A stretch of DNA of 6,643 nucleotides from SZUA-430 sp964647355 (lineage in GTDB: Bacteria > Pseudomonadota > Alphaproteobacteria > Micropepsales > Micropepsaceae): positions 1-6,643 of the forward strand of contig CAZYGK010000160.1 in NCBI GenBank assembly GCA_964647355.1, in the 5' to 3' direction. Within the stretch, counting starts at the first letter, position 1. Each line of letters opens with the position of its first letter. This document shows, in pieces, positions 5,929-6,643 of the stretch. The translations under genes were made by a program, and so were the position numbers. The notes under the pieces are model-generated. The model had not been told where the DNA came from, ran no database searches, and saw only the letters and a list, made by a program, of their open reading frames with translations.

Positions 5929-6643
5929 ATGCGCAATTCGAACCGGCAATGGCGGCTGAAGCGGCGGCCTGTGGGTGAAATTCAGCCCGGTGATTTGGAA
6001 CTGAGCGAGACACCAAAGCCCGTTCCCGGCCCAGGGGAAATCCTGGTGCGCAACATTTACCTTTCGCTCGACCCGACGAACCGGATCTGGATGAGCGACA
6101 TGGAGCAGTACATGCCGCCGGTCGCGATCGGCGACGTCATGCGCGGCGGCACGCTTGGCGTGGTCGAGCAGTCGAACGCCGACGGGTTCGCGCCCGGCGA
6201 CATCGTCATGCCGGGGATGGGCGGCTGGCAGGATTACACGATCGCGTCCGGCAGTGGGCCGATGCCTGCTCGCAAGTTGCCGACGATTCCCGGGTTGCCG
6301 TTGTCGTCGTTCATGAGCGCGCTCGGCGCGACGGGCGCGACGGCCTATTTCGGGTTGCTCGACCTCGGACAGCCGAAGGTGGGCGAGACGGTCGTCGTGT
6401 CGGCGGCGGCCGGTGCGGTCGGGCAGATCGTGGGGCAAATCGCGAAGATCAAAGGCTGCCGTGTTGTGGGCATGGCGGGCTCGGACGAGAAGTGCGCGCA
6501 TGTTGTGAAGGACTTCGGGTTCGACGCGTGCATCAACTACAAGCGCGGAAACTTGGTCGAGGCCCTGAAGCGCGCGTGCCCGAACGGCATCGACGTCGAC
6601 TTCGAGAATGCGGGCGGCGAGATCTTGGATGCCGTGCTGGCCA
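5929..6643 (+). CDS. CurA-like NADP-dependent MDR oxidoreductase, 3' end cut by the window
   Basis: The frame is open to the last base and shows 238 of an expected 335-345 or so residues. The N-terminal ADH_N_2-type domain starts RQWRLKRRPVGE (6-17), includes IYLSLDPTNRIWM (43-55) and GDVMRGGTLGVVEQS (68-82), and leads to GMGGWQDY (97-103). The characteristic ALGATGATAYFGLLDLG is at 131-147. The Rossmann nucleotide site is SAAAGAVGQIVGQIAKIKG (158-176), followed by INYK and GIDVDFENAGGE. The family (COG2130: CurA, leukotriene B4 12-hydroxydehydrogenase and 2-alkenal reductases) reduces activated C=C double bonds with NAD(P)H in the cytosol; the exact substrate cannot be read here. The GHE zinc motif and structural cysteines of zinc alcohol dehydrogenases are absent; visible Cys are 177, 189, 201 and 217. 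ATG 5929 is chosen from AGGA spacing; an in-frame GTG at 5896 would add 11 residues (NETHQQDLET after the initiator). It is transcribed divergently from the reductase operon, with no evident functional link. Confidence 0.92.
   Translation, partial: MRNSNRQWRLKRRPVGEIQPGDLELSETPKPVPGPGEILVRNIYLSLDPTNRIWMSDMEQYMPPVAIGDVMRGGTLGVVEQSNADGFAPGDIVMPGMGGWQDYTIASGSGPMPARKLPTIPGLPLSSFMSALGATGATAYFGLLDLGQPKVGETVVVSAAAGAVGQIVGQIAKIKGCRVVGMAGSDEKCAHVVKDFGFDACINYKRGNLVEALKRACPNGIDVDFENAGGEILDAVLA

Noticed and set aside
5896..5931. GTG 5896 as the start of the oxidoreductase
   Set aside because: The purine-rich GGGAG is only one base away and the extra residues match no family pattern that I recognise; kept as an alternative only.
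5872..6501. 209-codon minus-strand frame opposite the oxidoreductase
   Set aside because: His/Arg-rich shadow translation; the plus-strand frame carries clear CurA-family motifs.
5929..6643. Zinc-dependent alcohol dehydrogenase
   Set aside because: No GHE motif or zinc-binding cysteine cluster; the N-terminal domain and the ALGATGATAYFG stretch place it in the zinc-independent CurA-like group.

Overview
The window is GC-rich (about 60-65% by eye), densely coded bacterial chromosome with five protein genes and almost no non-coding DNA. The histidine-kinase core has the PleC/DivJ-like alphaproteobacterial style. The ScsB-type reductase paired with a periplasmic redoxin and the use of TTG and GTG starts fit the same group. 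I infer an alphaproteobacterium, possibly Hyphomicrobiales, but the sequence does not prove a genus. I see no RNA gene, insertion sequence, CRISPR array, phage gene or attachment site.

Left region (1-3087, + strand): the end of a FecR-domain envelope protein, whose start lies left of the window, is followed after 12 bases and in the same reading frame by a CHASE2-PAS-HisKA-HATPase membrane histidine kinase. The two look like one transcription unit and probably one sensing module, with FecR outside the membrane next to the CHASE2 sensor. No response regulator, sigma factor or TonB receptor is in view.

Middle region (3088-5807, - strand): a two-gene operon encodes a complete ScsB/DsbD-type membrane reductase with three cysteine pairs. 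Its stop codon overlaps the start of a small exported peroxiredoxin/thioredoxin-fold protein in an ATGA overlap. Together they look like a relay carrying electrons from cytoplasmic thioredoxin across the inner membrane to a periplasmic redoxin. The redoxin and kinase genes converge with their stop codons directly touching.

Right region (5808-6643): a divergent intergenic stretch of about 120 bases holds a TATATA box and CGAG/CTCG inverted repeats. It leads into the first 238 codons of a zinc-independent, CurA-like NADP-dependent medium-chain oxidoreductase, which runs off the right edge.

The most interesting points are the FecR/CHASE2-kinase pairing as a possible little-described envelope sensor and the ScsB-redoxin pair. 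The individual families are known, and nothing here shows a wholly new system.
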